Assembly: GCF_002257645.1 (NCBI RefSeq)
Contig: NZ_NQMO01000002.1
Span: 620,001 to 684,000, forward strand
Reading direction: 5' to 3'
From: Paenibacillus sp. XY044
GTDB taxonomy: Bacteria; Bacillota; Bacilli; Paenibacillales; Paenibacillaceae
Length of the DNA stretch: 64,000 bases
Made by a program: the position numbers and the translations under genes. Below, in pieces: positions 36,985 through 45,835 of this stretch; position 1 is the stretch's first letter, and every line of letters starts with the position of its first letter. The notes under the pieces are model-generated. The model did not search any database. It had not been told where the DNA came from and saw only the letters and a list, made by a program, of their open reading frames with translations.

Positions 36985-38790
36985 ATGAAACCCTTTCGGA
37001 TCAGATTGACGCTGATTCTTATGGTGATGATCGGCGTATCCATGCTTGGGGCGGGCATTACGATGGCCCAGGTGTTCAAGAAATCGCATATTACCGGACT
37101 TGAAGAGAATATGGTCCGTGAAATCAAGCTGCTCAGCACCACGTTTGACTTCATGCCGATGCAGGCGGCCGATGCGGTCAGCTATTATACCGATGAGGCC
37201 GGGAAGCTCGGCAAGCTGACGGAAGCGCGGGTAACTTTTATTAAAAAGGACGGCACCGTGGTTGGCGATTCGGAGAGCAATCCACTGGAAATGGACAACC
37301 ACAGCAAGCGGGAGGAGGTTGTGACAGCCCTGAAGGAAGGGGTGGGGCACGCCATCCGTTACAGCGACACGCTCCGCCAGAATATGCTGTATGTGGCGGT
37401 GCCGGTGACTTCCGGAACGGATTTCGACGGATTTATCCGGCTCTCGGTCAGCCTGAAATCCGTCGATGAGGGCGTCCGGAACGGCTGGCTGGTTATGGCC
37501 GTGGGCCTTATTATCCTTTTTGTCGCGGCGGCCTTGATCAGCTACCGTGTTGCATCCGGGATGACGTCGCCGCTGGAGAAGATTACCCGGGTTGCCAGAC
37601 GCATCTCGCAGCAGGATTACGACGCCCGGGTGGACCTGCGCAGAAAGGACGAAATCGGCCTTTTGGGCAAGGCGATCAACGGGATGGCCGACAGCCTGCA
37701 GACGCAGCTGAAGACGATCCGGGACAATGAGGATTTGCTGCAGAGCGTGCTCGATAATATGACCGGAGGCATTCTGCTTGTGGATGCGGACGGAAAGATT
37801 GCACTGGTTAATCCGGCGGCCGAGAACATGCTGAGCGTGAAAGCCATAAAAATTACGGGACGCTCTTATGATGAACTGAAGCAGTACTACGAACTGACGA
37901 AGCTGATCAAGGAAGGGATTTCTGAACGCATCGAAATTCACGAGGAGCGGAAGGTTTACATTCCGCAGGAAACGATCCTCCGGCTGGACGGTGTTCCGAT
38001 GTTCCGGGAGCAAAGCGGCAACGAGTTCAACGGCATGCTGTTTCTGCTGCAGGATGTCACTGCAATCCGCAGGCTTGAGAATATGCGCAGCGAATTCGTG
38101 GCCAATGTGTCCCATGAGCTGAAAACGCCTGTGGCGGCGGTCAAGGGCTTTGCCGAAACCTTGCTGAACGGCGGCGTCAACGACGAGAAGACGGCCAAGT
38201 CGTTTTTACAGATCATTTACGATGAGAGCGAGCGGCTGAACCGTCTGATCAGCGATATTCTGGATTTGTCCAAAATCGAATCCAAGCAGTCGCCGATGGA
38301 TTACGCTCCCGTCGACCTGTCCACGTTTTTTGCGACGATGACGGAGACGCTTGGCACGGTCGCCAAGAAAAAGAGGATTTCACTGCAGGCGGACATTCCG
38401 GATGAACTGTTTATCGAAGCGGATGAGGACAAGCTGCGGCAGATATTTATCAATCTTCTTTCGAATGCGATCAGCTATACCCTGGATGGAGGCAGAGTCG
38501 AGCTGGCCGTACGCGACCAGCAGGACGCCGAAGGGAACGAACAAGTCGTATTCACCGTTTCCGATACCGGCATCGGCATTCCGAAGAAGGACCTGCCGCG
38601 GATATTCGAACGCTTTTACCGGGTGGATAAGGCAAGATCGAGAAGCTCGGGAGGGACGGGGCTGGGGCTTTCGATCGTGAAGCATTTGGTTGAACTGCAT
38701 CACGGGGCGATTTCCGTGGAAAGCGAGCTCGGAATCGGCACGACGTTTACCGTCAAACTCCCGATGCTTCAGGAGCCGGACGGTTTGTAA
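36985..38790 (+). CDS. phoR: Phosphate-type sensor histidine kinase PhoR
   Basis: This 601-residue membrane kinase is laid out as follows: a transmembrane segment at about 6-27, an extracellular sensor domain at about 30-165, a second membrane segment at about 166-188, a HAMP domain at about 189-240, a PAS domain at about 250-345, a HisKA domain with phosphoacceptor H377 in SHELKTP, and an ATPase domain with DTGIGIPKKDLPRIFERF and GGTGLGLSI. The architecture matches PhoR. It lies upstream of phoP, the reverse of the usual phoP-phoR order, and the two are separated by 160 bases that contain a separate promoter. Confidence 0.85.
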   Translation: MKPFRIRLTLILMVMIGVSMLGAGITMAQVFKKSHITGLEENMVREIKLLSTTFDFMPMQAADAVSYYTDEAGKLGKLTEARVTFIKKDGTVVGDSESNPLEMDNHSKREEVVTALKEGVGHAIRYSDTLRQNMLYVAVPVTSGTDFDGFIRLSVSLKSVDEGVRNGWLVMAVGLIILFVAAALISYRVASGMTSPLEKITRVARRISQQDYDARVDLRRKDEIGLLGKAINGMADSLQTQLKTIRDNEDLLQSVLDNMTGGILLVDADGKIALVNPAAENMLSVKAIKITGRSYDELKQYYELTKLIKEGISERIEIHEERKVYIPQETILRLDGVPMFREQSGNEFNGMLFLLQDVTAIRRLENMRSEFVANVSHELKTPVAAVKGFAETLLNGGVNDEKTAKSFLQIIYDESERLNRLISDILDLSKIESKQSPMDYAPVDLSTFFATMTETLGTVAKKKRISLQADIPDELFIEADEDKLRQIFINLLSNAISYTLDGGRVELAVRDQQDAEGNEQVVFTVSDTGIGIPKKDLPRIFERFYRVDKARSRSSGGTGLGLSIVKHLVELHHGAISVESELGIGTTFTVKLPMLQEPDGL

Positions 38791-38870
38791 ACGGGGGAGA
38801 TGGAATATTCCCCCTTTTCGTTAGAGACAATAGGCTTATCTTTTTGAAAAAGGTAAACATTATGTATTCT

Positions 38871-38902
38871 TTTACACAGCGTTAACAATGAGATGATAAG
38901 AT
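38871..38902 (+). promoter_or_regulatory. PhoP-box promoter before phoP
   Basis: TTTACA (38871-38876) and TTAACA (38882-38887) are 11 bases apart, and a weaker TTATGT lies another 11 bases upstream (38860). TAAGAT at 38897, 15 bases after the start of the last half-site, fits a -10 box. The pattern is the PhoP-P binding arrangement known from the Bacillus Pho regulon and implies autoregulation. Confidence 0.75.
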
Positions 38903-38950
38903 GTTGCTTGTCAGCATTCATTCATTTGATACAAGAAACAGGGGGGACCG

Positions 38951-39691
38951 GTGAATATGACTCAACGACTGTTGGTAATCGAGGATGAGCCGACGCTCGC
39001 CAGATTGCTTTCGTACAACTTGACGCAGGAAGGCTACGACGTCACGATTGAGGATCACGGCACGTCCGGGTACGAGCGGGCGTCCCATGAACCTTACGAC
39101 CTCATTATTTTGGATTTGATGCTGCCGGGGATGAATGGATTTGACATTTTGAGCAAACTCCGCAGCAAAGGAATGGAGACACCGGTCATTATTTTGACGG
39201 CCAAGAACGCGGAGGAAGAGGTCGTGCAGGGTCTTAAGCTTGGCGCCGACGACTACATTACGAAACCGTTCGGGGTATCAGAGCTGCTGGCGCGCGTAAG
39301 TACCGTGCTTCGCAGAGTGTCCGGACCCGGTGAGGAAGCGGCGGCCGTTCCGGAATCGCCTACCTCGGCCATCACGCTCGGACAGCTGGAGATTTATCCG
39401 GAGAAATACGAGGTGATGCTGGGCAGTACCAGCATTAATCTGCGGCCGAAGGAATTTGAAGTGCTGCTGTACCTTGCACGCAAACCCGGCGTTGTCTTGA
39501 CACGGGATGATTTGATGAATGCGGTGTGGGGCTTTGATTACATCGGAGGTCAGCGAACGGTGGACGTGCATGTCAGCTCCCTGCGCAAGAAGCTGGAACT
39601 CGATCCCGAATCCGTGCATATCGATTCCATTCGCGGCGTCGGATATAAATTGGTCGTAAATAAAAAAAGAAGCTCTCATCCTGTGGAATAA
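38951..39691 (+). CDS. phoP: Phosphate response regulator PhoP
   Basis: This 246-residue response regulator has an N-terminal receiver domain with phosphoacceptor Asp (D55 in LIILDLMLPG), acidic pair ED near residue 11, K in TAKNAEEE-KPF, and a C-terminal OmpR-type winged helix with GGQRTVDVHVSSLRKKLE. Translation could start at GTG 38951 or ATG 38957; the GGGGGG at 38941-38946 fits both. It is the likely partner of the upstream phoR, and the PhoP box in front suggests self-activation. Confidence 0.88.
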   Translation: MNMTQRLLVIEDEPTLARLLSYNLTQEGYDVTIEDHGTSGYERASHEPYDLIILDLMLPGMNGFDILSKLRSKGMETPVIILTAKNAEEEVVQGLKLGADDYITKPFGVSELLARVSTVLRRVSGPGEEAAAVPESPTSAITLGQLEIYPEKYEVMLGSTSINLRPKEFEVLLYLARKPGVVLTRDDLMNAVWGFDYIGGQRTVDVHVSSLRKKLELDPESVHIDSIRGVGYKLVVNKKRSSHPVE

Positions 39692-39713
39692 AAGGAGAGA
39701 GCTTCTTTTTTTA
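39664..39713 (+). terminator. Terminator overlapping the phoP stop
   Basis: AAAGAAGCTCTC (39666-39677, inside the coding end) pairs with GAGAGCTTC (39697-39705), so the TAA at 39689 lies in the loop. Seven Ts follow. Ribosomes ending translation may influence folding. Confidence 0.82.
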
Positions 39714-39820
39714 GATATAAGAAAGATAGGCATCGGTGATCTGGCATCCTTATATCCAAGAAAAACTACAGCTAAACGAGGTCTGGCATATTAAAATGCA
39801 CGTCGATAGACGTTTAGATT
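39714..39820 (+). repeat. Dispersed terminator-associated element, copy C
   Basis: GATATAAG (39714-39721) and CTTATATC (39749-39756) form a perfect stem around 27 bases. The stem starts directly after the phoP terminator's T-run. Conserved AAGAAAAACTACAGCTAAACG and the tail ACGTCGATAGACGT with flanking CTAAACG/CGTTTAG pairing follow. Confidence 0.68.
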
Positions 39821-39861
39821 TACGTACATTAGATCAAAGGAACTAGTTCTTTGATCATAGG

Positions 39862-39915
39862 TTTACACATAATTTACATTCCCCGCATATTCTCTTAACT
39901 TTAGGGAGGTATGAT
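39862..39915 (+). promoter_or_regulatory. PhoP-box promoter before the CBS/MCP-like gene
   Basis: TTTACA (39862), TTTACA (39873) and TTAACT (39895) fall on an 11-bp grid (39862, 39873, 39884, 39895). TATGAT (39910-39915) lies 15 bases after the start of the last half-site and is a good -10 box. This places transcription start near 39922 and therefore excludes the ATG at 39911 as the start codon. Confidence 0.75.
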
Positions 39916-39955
39916 GCGGCTAAAGACTAGAGAGCCGAAGAGGGGGAGGGCCATA

Positions 39956-41146
39956 TTGTCCACACTGTACGCCGATCAGGAACAAAGCATTCGTGCAAAT
40001 GGAAACCCAGCTCAAGAAGGTAATGCCTCCGTGCAAGGCCATACTGAAGCCGTCACTCAAGACGGTGGAGATTCCGGGGACCGTCCCGCTCCGTCAGAAT
40101 ACTGCCGGATCGTTCCGCTGTTGGACGCCCAGTCGAGCTGCCGGGAAGTTCTGGAGCTGATCAAGGAGCAGCCGGATCTTCCCTGCGTGGTCATCGGCGG
40201 GAAGGAAGGCGAGCCGTTTGGGCTGGTCATGAGGGACACCTTTTACCGGAAGCTGACCGGCCGATTCGGCGCCGATCTGTACTATGCGCGTCCGGTGGAG
40301 AAATTTGCGGATATGCAGCCTCTGGTTGCCGACATTGGAGTCGATCCCGGACTGCTGATTCAGCAGGCACTGGACCGTCCCGAGTCCCAATTTTATGATT
40401 GCGTCATTTTGACGGATCGAGGGCAGCTGGCAGGCGTATTGACGGTCCTGGATTTGATGATCATGTCGGGCCTGCTTCAGACGGGGGCCGAGCAGCGGCG
40501 CAGGCAGACGGTAGCGGAGAGTTTCAGACATGTTACCGGCATGGAGGAATCCCTGCATCAGGTAGCGGAGGCGGCGAACGCCACGCTGATGGAATGCCGC
40601 CAGATGAAGGAATGGTCGCTGAACGGGCGAAGCAAGCTGGATGAGGTCAGCCAGTCCTATTCCAATGTCGTGGACCGGATGAACGCCAATCAACAGCAGG
40701 TATCCAGACTGATACAGGATGTTGATACGATCTCGGCATTAACCCGGAGCATCTCGGAGCTGGCGGATAAGAGCAATCTGCTGGCGATGAACGCATCGAT
40801 CGAGGCGGCGCATGCCGGCGAACACGGACGCGGTTTCCAGGTGGTGGCTGCTGAAGTCCGATCGCTGGCAGGGCAGACGCGGCAGCTGGCGGCGGACATT
40901 TCCGGTCTGCTCGGAAGCATCGGCCGCTTGGCGAAGGAGGCGGGGGCTTTAACCACGGCTGGAGCGGGCGAAATTATGGCAAGCGCGGAGCTGCTCGGCG
41001 AAGGAAGCCGGATGTTCGGCGAACTGGAAAAGGCGGTTGATCATGTGGAAGGGACCGGTGAAACTGTGAACCGGCTGGCGGAAGATACGGCGAAGCGGGC
41101 GGCCGTTATCAGGCAGGAGCTGGAAAAGGGAAGTTCTTTTGCTTAA
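39956..41146 (+). CDS. Soluble CBS-pair / MCP-signalling-domain protein in the Pho locus
   Basis: This 396-residue protein combines domains in an unusual way. After a polar start (about 1-55) comes a CBS-like pair (about 60-180, with [18 protein letters not shown] and [20 protein letters not shown]), then a coiled-coil MCP signalling domain (about 200-395). The MCP hairpin tip is [19 protein letters not shown] followed by [12 protein letters not shown], which is highly conserved in chemoreceptors. No transmembrane segment or HAMP domain is present. TTG 39956 with GGGGGAGGG 5 bases upstream is the probable start. It sits between phoP and pstB under its own PhoP box. The role is unknown; a phosphate-responsive link to the chemotaxis array is one inference. 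Confidence 0.82.
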   Translation: MSTLYADQEQSIRANGNPAQEGNASVQGHTEAVTQDGGDSGDRPAPSEYCRIVPLLDAQSSCREVLELIKEQPDLPCVVIGGKEGEPFGLVMRDTFYRKLTGRFGADLYYARPVEKFADMQPLVADIGVDPGLLIQQALDRPESQFYDCVILTDRGQLAGVLTVLDLMIMSGLLQTGAEQRRRQTVAESFRHVTGMEESLHQVAEAANATLMECRQMKEWSLNGRSKLDEVSQSYSNVVDRMNANQQQVSRLIQDVDTISALTRSISELADKSNLLAMNASIEAAHAGEHGRGFQVVAAEVRSLAGQTRQLAADISGLLGSIGRLAKEAGALTTAGAGEIMASAELLGEGSRMFGELEKAVDHVEGTGETVNRLAEDTAKRAAVIRQELEKGSSFA

Positions 41147-41161
41147 TATTGGATCATCTTG

Positions 41162-41224
41162 TTTACACATTTTACACTGCGTTTACAATTGTGGGACACA
41201 GCATTTACATAACGGCATTAATAT
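41162..41224 (+). promoter_or_regulatory. PhoP-box promoter before pstB
   Basis: TTTACA occurs at 41162, 41171, 41182 and 41204, and the last three fall on an 11-bp grid with a degenerate GGGACA at 41193. TAATAT at 41219, 15 bases after the last half-site, fits a -10 box. This is the same design as for phoP and the CBS/MCP gene. Confidence 0.78.
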
Positions 41225-41286
41225 AGATAAGGTGCCATATAGATGAACTCATAGACCCTTTTTGAAAAAAGGAGAAGCGATTGTAA

Positions 41287-42042
41287 ATGGAAGATATTAT
41301 CGATATTGAGCAGTTGAACTTATACTACGAGCAGTTTCATGCGCTTAAAAATATAGACCTGGACATCCCTGAGAAAACGATCACTGCCTTTATCGGCCCC
41401 TCCGGATGCGGTAAGTCTACCTTGCTGCGGACGCTGAATCGGATGAATGACATGATTACAGGCACTCAAATCGAAGGCTCCGTCAAAATCGGAGGCAAAG
41501 ATATTTACGGCAGCGACGTGCATGTGGAGGTTCTTCGGAAGCAGGTAGGCATGGTGTTCCAGCAGCCGAATCCGTTCCCCAAATCGATTTATGACAATAT
41601 CGCTTACGGTCCTCGTCTGCACGGCACCCGGGATAAGAAGGTGCTTGACGAAATTGTGGAGCAGAGCCTGCGTCAGGCAGCGCTGTGGGAAGAGGTCAAG
41701 GATTACTTGAAGCGTTCGGCCCTCAGCCTCTCGGGCGGACAGCAGCAGCGTCTGTGTATTGCCAGAGCGCTGGCGGTCCAGCCGGACATTCTTCTGATGG
41801 ATGAAGCGACCTCGGCGCTGGATCCGATTTCGACGCTTAAAATTGAGGAATTGGTGCAGGAGCTCAAGGAGAGCTACACGATCGTCATGGTCACTCACAA
41901 TATGCATCAGGCTGCCCGGATTTCCGGCCGCACGGTATTTTTCCTGAACGGGGAAGTCGTCGAAGCCGACGATACCAAGGCGCTGTTTACCAATCCGCAG
42001 GACGCGCGTACGGAAGATTATATTTCCGGACGTTTCGGGTAA
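41287..42042 (+). CDS. pstB: Phosphate ABC transporter ATP-binding protein PstB
   Basis: This 251-residue ATPase subunit of the high-affinity phosphate importer has Walker A as GPSGCGKST (37-45), the signature [17 protein letters not shown], Walker B as [13 protein letters not shown] and an H-loop in [10 protein letters not shown]. The segment TLNRMND after Walker A is typical of PstB. The pstS, pstC and pstA genes that normally precede it are not in the window. AAAGGAGAAG precedes ATG 41287, and phoU follows after 49 bases. Confidence 0.95.
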   Translation: MEDIIDIEQLNLYYEQFHALKNIDLDIPEKTITAFIGPSGCGKSTLLRTLNRMNDMITGTQIEGSVKIGGKDIYGSDVHVEVLRKQVGMVFQQPNPFPKSIYDNIAYGPRLHGTRDKKVLDEIVEQSLRQAALWEEVKDYLKRSALSLSGGQQQRLCIARALAVQPDILLMDEATSALDPISTLKIEELVQELKESYTIVMVTHNMHQAARISGRTVFFLNGEVVEADDTKALFTNPQDARTEDYISGRFG

Positions 42043-42091
42043 CCGGCAGCAAGATGATCATTAAATATATCGTAGGGGGAACAGGGCAGCG

Positions 42092-42751
42092 ATGATTCGG
42101 AGAAAAGAGTTGGATCAGGATTTAGAAGTACTGCGCTCGTTGCTTCGCCAGATGGGCGCGCATGTGGTTCATGCGATGGAAGAGGCAGTCGTGAGCCTTA
42201 AAACGCTGGATGCGGTGAAGGCCCAGCAAATCGTTAAGGATGACGCCAAGCTGAACGCGATGGAAGAGGAAATCATGGACATCGGCTCGCGATTGATCGT
42301 CACCCAGCAGCCGGTAGCTAAGGATTTGCGAAGAATTCTCGTAGCCTTTAAAATTTCGAGCGACCTGGAGCGCATGGGAGACCTTGCCCTGGACGTTGCC
42401 AAAGTGACGCTGCGGCTGCAGGGGCAGGAGCTGATCAAGCCGCTGATCGACATTCCGCAAATGGCTGATCTGGTGAAAGTGATGATCGAGGAGTCCATTA
42501 CGTCTTACTTGGACGAAAATACCGACCTGGCTTATAAAATGGCCAAGGACGACGATCAGGTGGATCAATATTACAGCCGGATCATTACGGAATTGTACGG
42601 CTACATCGCCTCGAATCCCGATACGCTATCGCAGGCGCTGCTGCTCACTTTGGTGGCCCGGTACATCGAGCGGATCGCCGATCACGCCACGAATATCGGG
42701 GAGAGCACCGTGTATCTCGTCACCGGCCGACGTCCTGATTTGAATCAATAA
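42092..42751 (+). CDS. phoU: Phosphate signalling complex protein PhoU
   Basis: This 219-residue, all-helical protein has two PhoU repeats, each with a conserved metal-binding segment (EEIMDIGSRLIVTQQPVAKD and the later RYIERIADHATNIGE). It links the state of the Pst transporter to PhoR and limits phosphate uptake. GTAGGGGGAAC precedes ATG 42092. It is the last gene of the pstB-phoU unit and ends before a strong terminator. Confidence 0.95.
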   Translation: MIRRKELDQDLEVLRSLLRQMGAHVVHAMEEAVVSLKTLDAVKAQQIVKDDAKLNAMEEEIMDIGSRLIVTQQPVAKDLRRILVAFKISSDLERMGDLALDVAKVTLRLQGQELIKPLIDIPQMADLVKVMIEESITSYLDENTDLAYKMAKDDDQVDQYYSRIITELYGYIASNPDTLSQALLLTLVARYIERIADHATNIGESTVYLVTGRRPDLNQ

Positions 42752-42770
42752 AAACATCATGTATGAGATC

Positions 42771-42808
42771 AAGGAGCTGACCCGCATAGGCGGGAAGCTC
42801 CTTTTTTG
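42771..42808 (+). terminator. Rho-independent terminator after phoU
   Basis: AAGGAGCT with inner CCCGC pairs with GCGGG and AGCTCCTT. Six Ts follow. A copy of the dispersed element starts 3 bases later. Confidence 0.88.
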
Positions 42809-42810
42809 AT

Positions 42811-42925
42811 AATATCAGAAAGTATAAACTCCAGAGCCATTGCTTCCTGATATTGCAAGAAAAAATACCTTTAAACGCGGTCTGTCTTCTTTGAAGGTAT
42901 GTCGATAGACGTTTTTCTTACGTAT
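42811..42925 (+). repeat. Dispersed terminator-associated element, copy B
   Basis: AATATCAG (42811-42818) and CTGATATT (42847-42854) form a perfect stem with a 28-base loop. A second stem, ATACCTT with AAGGTAT, brackets GCGGTCTGTCTTCTT, and the tail GTCGATAGACGTTTTTCTT closes the element like a small terminator. polA follows about 115 bases later. Confidence 0.72.
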
Positions 42926-43041
42926 AGGAATTGACAGAAATTACGCTCCGAAGATTTGCGGCAAAACGGCCTAATTTTTTCTCGAAAAGGGGCGTGTATG
43001 GTATCATAAATGAAGGACGTTTGATAAAGGGAAGGTGCCCA

Positions 43042-45708
43042 ATGAACAAGCTGATTTTAATAGATGGAAACAGTATTATTTACCGCGCATTTTTCGCAAT
43101 GCCCCCGCTGACGAACACCAAGGGTCTGCATACGAATGCTGTGTACGGATTTACGAATATGCTTCTGCGTTTGATCGAGGACCACAAACCGACGCACATG
43201 ATGGTTGCTTTTGACGCCGGGAAAATAACGTTCCGCCACGAAGGCTACCAGGAATACAAGGGCGGAAGGGAAAAGACGCCGCCGGAGCTGTCGGAACAGT
43301 TCCCGCTGCTCAAGGAGCTGCTGCAAAGCTTCGGCATCGCCCAATATGAGCTGAGCGGCTACGAGGCGGACGATATCATCGGGACCGTCTCCCGCATCGC
43401 CGAGGAAGAGGGGCAGCAAATTCTCGTCGTGACCGGGGACAAGGACATGCTGCAGCTGGCTTCGGATCATGTCCAGGTGGGCCTGACACGCAAAGGGGTG
43501 ACGGAGATCGAAACTTACGCACCCGAGCAAATCAATGAGCGGTACGGCCTTACCCCGCTTCAGATCATTGATCTGAAGGGCCTCATGGGGGACCCGTCGG
43601 ATAACATTCCGGGGATTCCGGGCGTGGGCGAGAAGACGGCGCTCAAACTGCTGCATCAGTTTGGATCGGTTGAGGAAGTGTTGGCCAATACGGCCGAGCT
43701 GAAGGGGAAGATGAAGGAAAAGATCGAAACCCATTCCGATGACGCAGTCCTTAGCAAGAAGCTGGCGACCATTTATCGCGAGGTGCCGCTGGACAAGTCG
43801 TTTAACGAGATGGTATTTCCGGGCTTGCAGGAAGAAACGGCAGGACCTGCGCTTGCCAAGCTGGAATTCAAATCGCTGTTGGAGCGGCTGTCCTTTCATG
43901 CGGACGGAAGCACGCATGCGGATGGGGAGCAGGCCAAGGCTGCTGAACGGGAGATTGAAGTCACCATCGTTGATGACAAAAATGCGGACGAGCTGATCGG
44001 CGCATTGGACGCTGTGCAGCTTATTCACGTTGAGACCAACGGGGAGAATCCGCATCACGCGGATGTGATCGGAATCGTATTCTCCGCGGAGCCGAAGCAT
44101 TACTACGTACCGTTCGAGCGAATGAACGAGTCTTGGGCGGAGCCTCTCCGGACGTGGCTGGGGAATCCGGATGTGCGTAAGGCGGGATATGACCTGCACC
44201 GCATCGATTTGGCGCTTCACTGGAAGGGAATCACGTTTGCCGGGGCGGCGTTTGACGTGCATCTGGCCGCGTATTTGCTCGATCCAACGGAAGCCAACCA
44301 GAATGTCAACGCGCTCGCTTCCAAGTACGGGCTGCCGACGCTGGTGGCGGATGAGGACGTATTCGGCAAAGGCGCGAAATACAAGGTGCCGGAGTTGGAT
44401 GTGCTGAGCGGGCATCTGGCGCGGAAGAGCGCCGCACTGCTGGATATCATTCCGCTTCAGGAGAAGGAGCTTGCGGCAAACGAGATGAGCTCGCTGTTCC
44501 ATGACCTGGAGATGCCGCTGTCGCGGATCCTTGCGGATATGGAGAAGCAGGGCATCGCGGTCAACAAGGACGATCTGAAGGCGCTCGGGACGGAATTCGA
44601 AGCCCAGATCAAGACGCTGGTTGAGCAAATTTATGAAATTGCAGACACCGAGTTCAACCTGAACTCGCCGAAGCAGCTGGGCGAAATTCTTTTCGTCAAG
44701 CTGGGGCTGCCTGTCGTGAAAAAGACCAAAACCGGTTATTCCACCGACGCCGAAGTGCTGGAGAAGCTGGCGCCGTACCACGATATCGTGCGTCTGATTT
44801 TGCAGTACCGGACCATCGCCAAGCTTCAGTCGACTTATGTGGAAGGCCTGCTTAAGGAAATTTCGGATGAAACGGGCAAGGTGCACACGTATTACCGCCA
44901 AACCATTGCGGCTACAGGACGCCTCAGCAGCCAGTTCCCGAATCTGCAGAACATCCCGATCCGCCTGGAAGAGGGACGGAAAATCCGCAAGGTGTTTGTG
45001 CCTTCCGAACCGGGCTGGTACATTCTGGCCGCCGACTACTCGCAAATCGAGCTGCGTGTGCTGGCCCATATTTCAGGAGATGAAGGGCTGAGGGATGCCT
45101 TCCTGCACGATATGGACATCCATACGAAGACGGCCATGGATGTGTTCGGCGTCAAAGCCGAAGACGTGGACGCCAATATGCGCCGGTCCGCCAAAGCGGT
45201 CAATTTCGGCATCGTGTACGGCATCAGCGACTATGGCCTGTCCCAGAACCTGAACATCACCCGGAAGGAAGCGGCCCAATTTATCGACCAATACTTTGAT
45301 GCCTTCCAGGGCGTTCGTAAATATATGGATGATATCGTTAGAGACGCTAAGCGCGACGGGTATGTCACCACGCTGCTGGAGCGCAGACGGTATCTGCCGG
45401 AAATCAATGCGAGCAACTTCAATCTGCGTTCTTTCGCCGAGCGAACGGCGATGAACACGCCGATCCAGGGAACCGCCGCCGATATTATCAAGCTGGCCAT
45501 GGTTCAGATGGATGCGGCGCTGGCGAAGGAGAATCTGAAGAGCCGCATGCTGCTTCAGGTGCATGACGAATTGGTATTCGAAGTCCCTGAGGATGAGCTG
45601 GAAATCATGAAGAAATTGGTACCGGAAACGATGGAGCATGCGCTGGCCTTGTCCGTGCCGCTCAAAGCGGAAGTGAGCTACGGAGTCAATTGGTACGAGG
45701 CAAAATAA
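43042..45708 (+). CDS. polA: DNA polymerase I
   Basis: This 888-residue enzyme has an N-terminal 5'-3' exonuclease/flap domain (IDGNSIIYRAFFA, TGDKDMLQL, GLMGDPSDNIPG), a middle domain that resembles a 3'-5' exonuclease but lacks the complete set of catalytic acidic residues, as is usual in Bacillus, and a polymerase domain with DYSQIELRVLAHISGD, RRSAKAVNFGIVYG and LQVHDELVFEV. It repairs DNA and processes Okazaki fragments. ATG 43042 follows AAGGGAAGG; the frame upstream to 42931 lacks support. Confidence 0.96.
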   Translation: MNKLILIDGNSIIYRAFFAMPPLTNTKGLHTNAVYGFTNMLLRLIEDHKPTHMMVAFDAGKITFRHEGYQEYKGGREKTPPELSEQFPLLKELLQSFGIAQYELSGYEADDIIGTVSRIAEEEGQQILVVTGDKDMLQLASDHVQVGLTRKGVTEIETYAPEQINERYGLTPLQIIDLKGLMGDPSDNIPGIPGVGEKTALKLLHQFGSVEEVLANTAELKGKMKEKIETHSDDAVLSKKLATIYREVPLDKSFNEMVFPGLQEETAGPALAKLEFKSLLERLSFHADGSTHADGEQAKAAEREIEVTIVDDKNADELIGALDAVQLIHVETNGENPHHADVIGIVFSAEPKHYYVPFERMNESWAEPLRTWLGNPDVRKAGYDLHRIDLALHWKGITFAGAAFDVHLAAYLLDPTEANQNVNALASKYGLPTLVADEDVFGKGAKYKVPELDVLSGHLARKSAALLDIIPLQEKELAANEMSSLFHDLEMPLSRILADMEKQGIAVNKDDLKALGTEFEAQIKTLVEQIYEIADTEFNLNSPKQLGEILFVKLGLPVVKKTKTGYSTDAEVLEKLAPYHDIVRLILQYRTIAKLQSTYVEGLLKEISDETGKVHTYYRQTIAATGRLSSQFPNLQNIPIRLEEGRKIRKVFVPSEPGWYILAADYSQIELRVLAHISGDEGLRDAFLHDMDIHTKTAMDVFGVKAEDVDANMRRSAKAVNFGIVYGISDYGLSQNLNITRKEAAQFIDQYFDAFQGVRKYMDDIVRDAKRDGYVTTLLERRRYLPEINASNFNLRSFAERTAMNTPIQGTAADIIKLAMVQMDAALAKENLKSRMLLQVHDELVFEVPEDELEIMKKLVPETMEHALALSVPLKAEVSYGVNWYEAK

Positions 45709-45746
45709 GAGGCTCCGTAAGCGCCCCGTATTCAGATCTTACGAGG

Positions 45747-45803
45747 CCCCGCAAAGTACTTGAGTAGGCTTCGAAGAAAAAGCGTCACTTTGTGGGGTTG
45801 TCT
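45747..45803 (+). terminator. Probable terminator hairpin between polA and mutM
   Basis: CCCCGCAAAGT (45747-45757) pairs with ACTTTGTGGGG (45787-45797) with one G-T pair and a 29-base loop. The T-run after it is weak (TTGTCTT), so it may be a leader structure of mutM rather than a terminator. Confidence 0.5.
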
Positions 45804-45835
45804 TACGGTATAATGGAGGATGAGGTGAAGTCATC

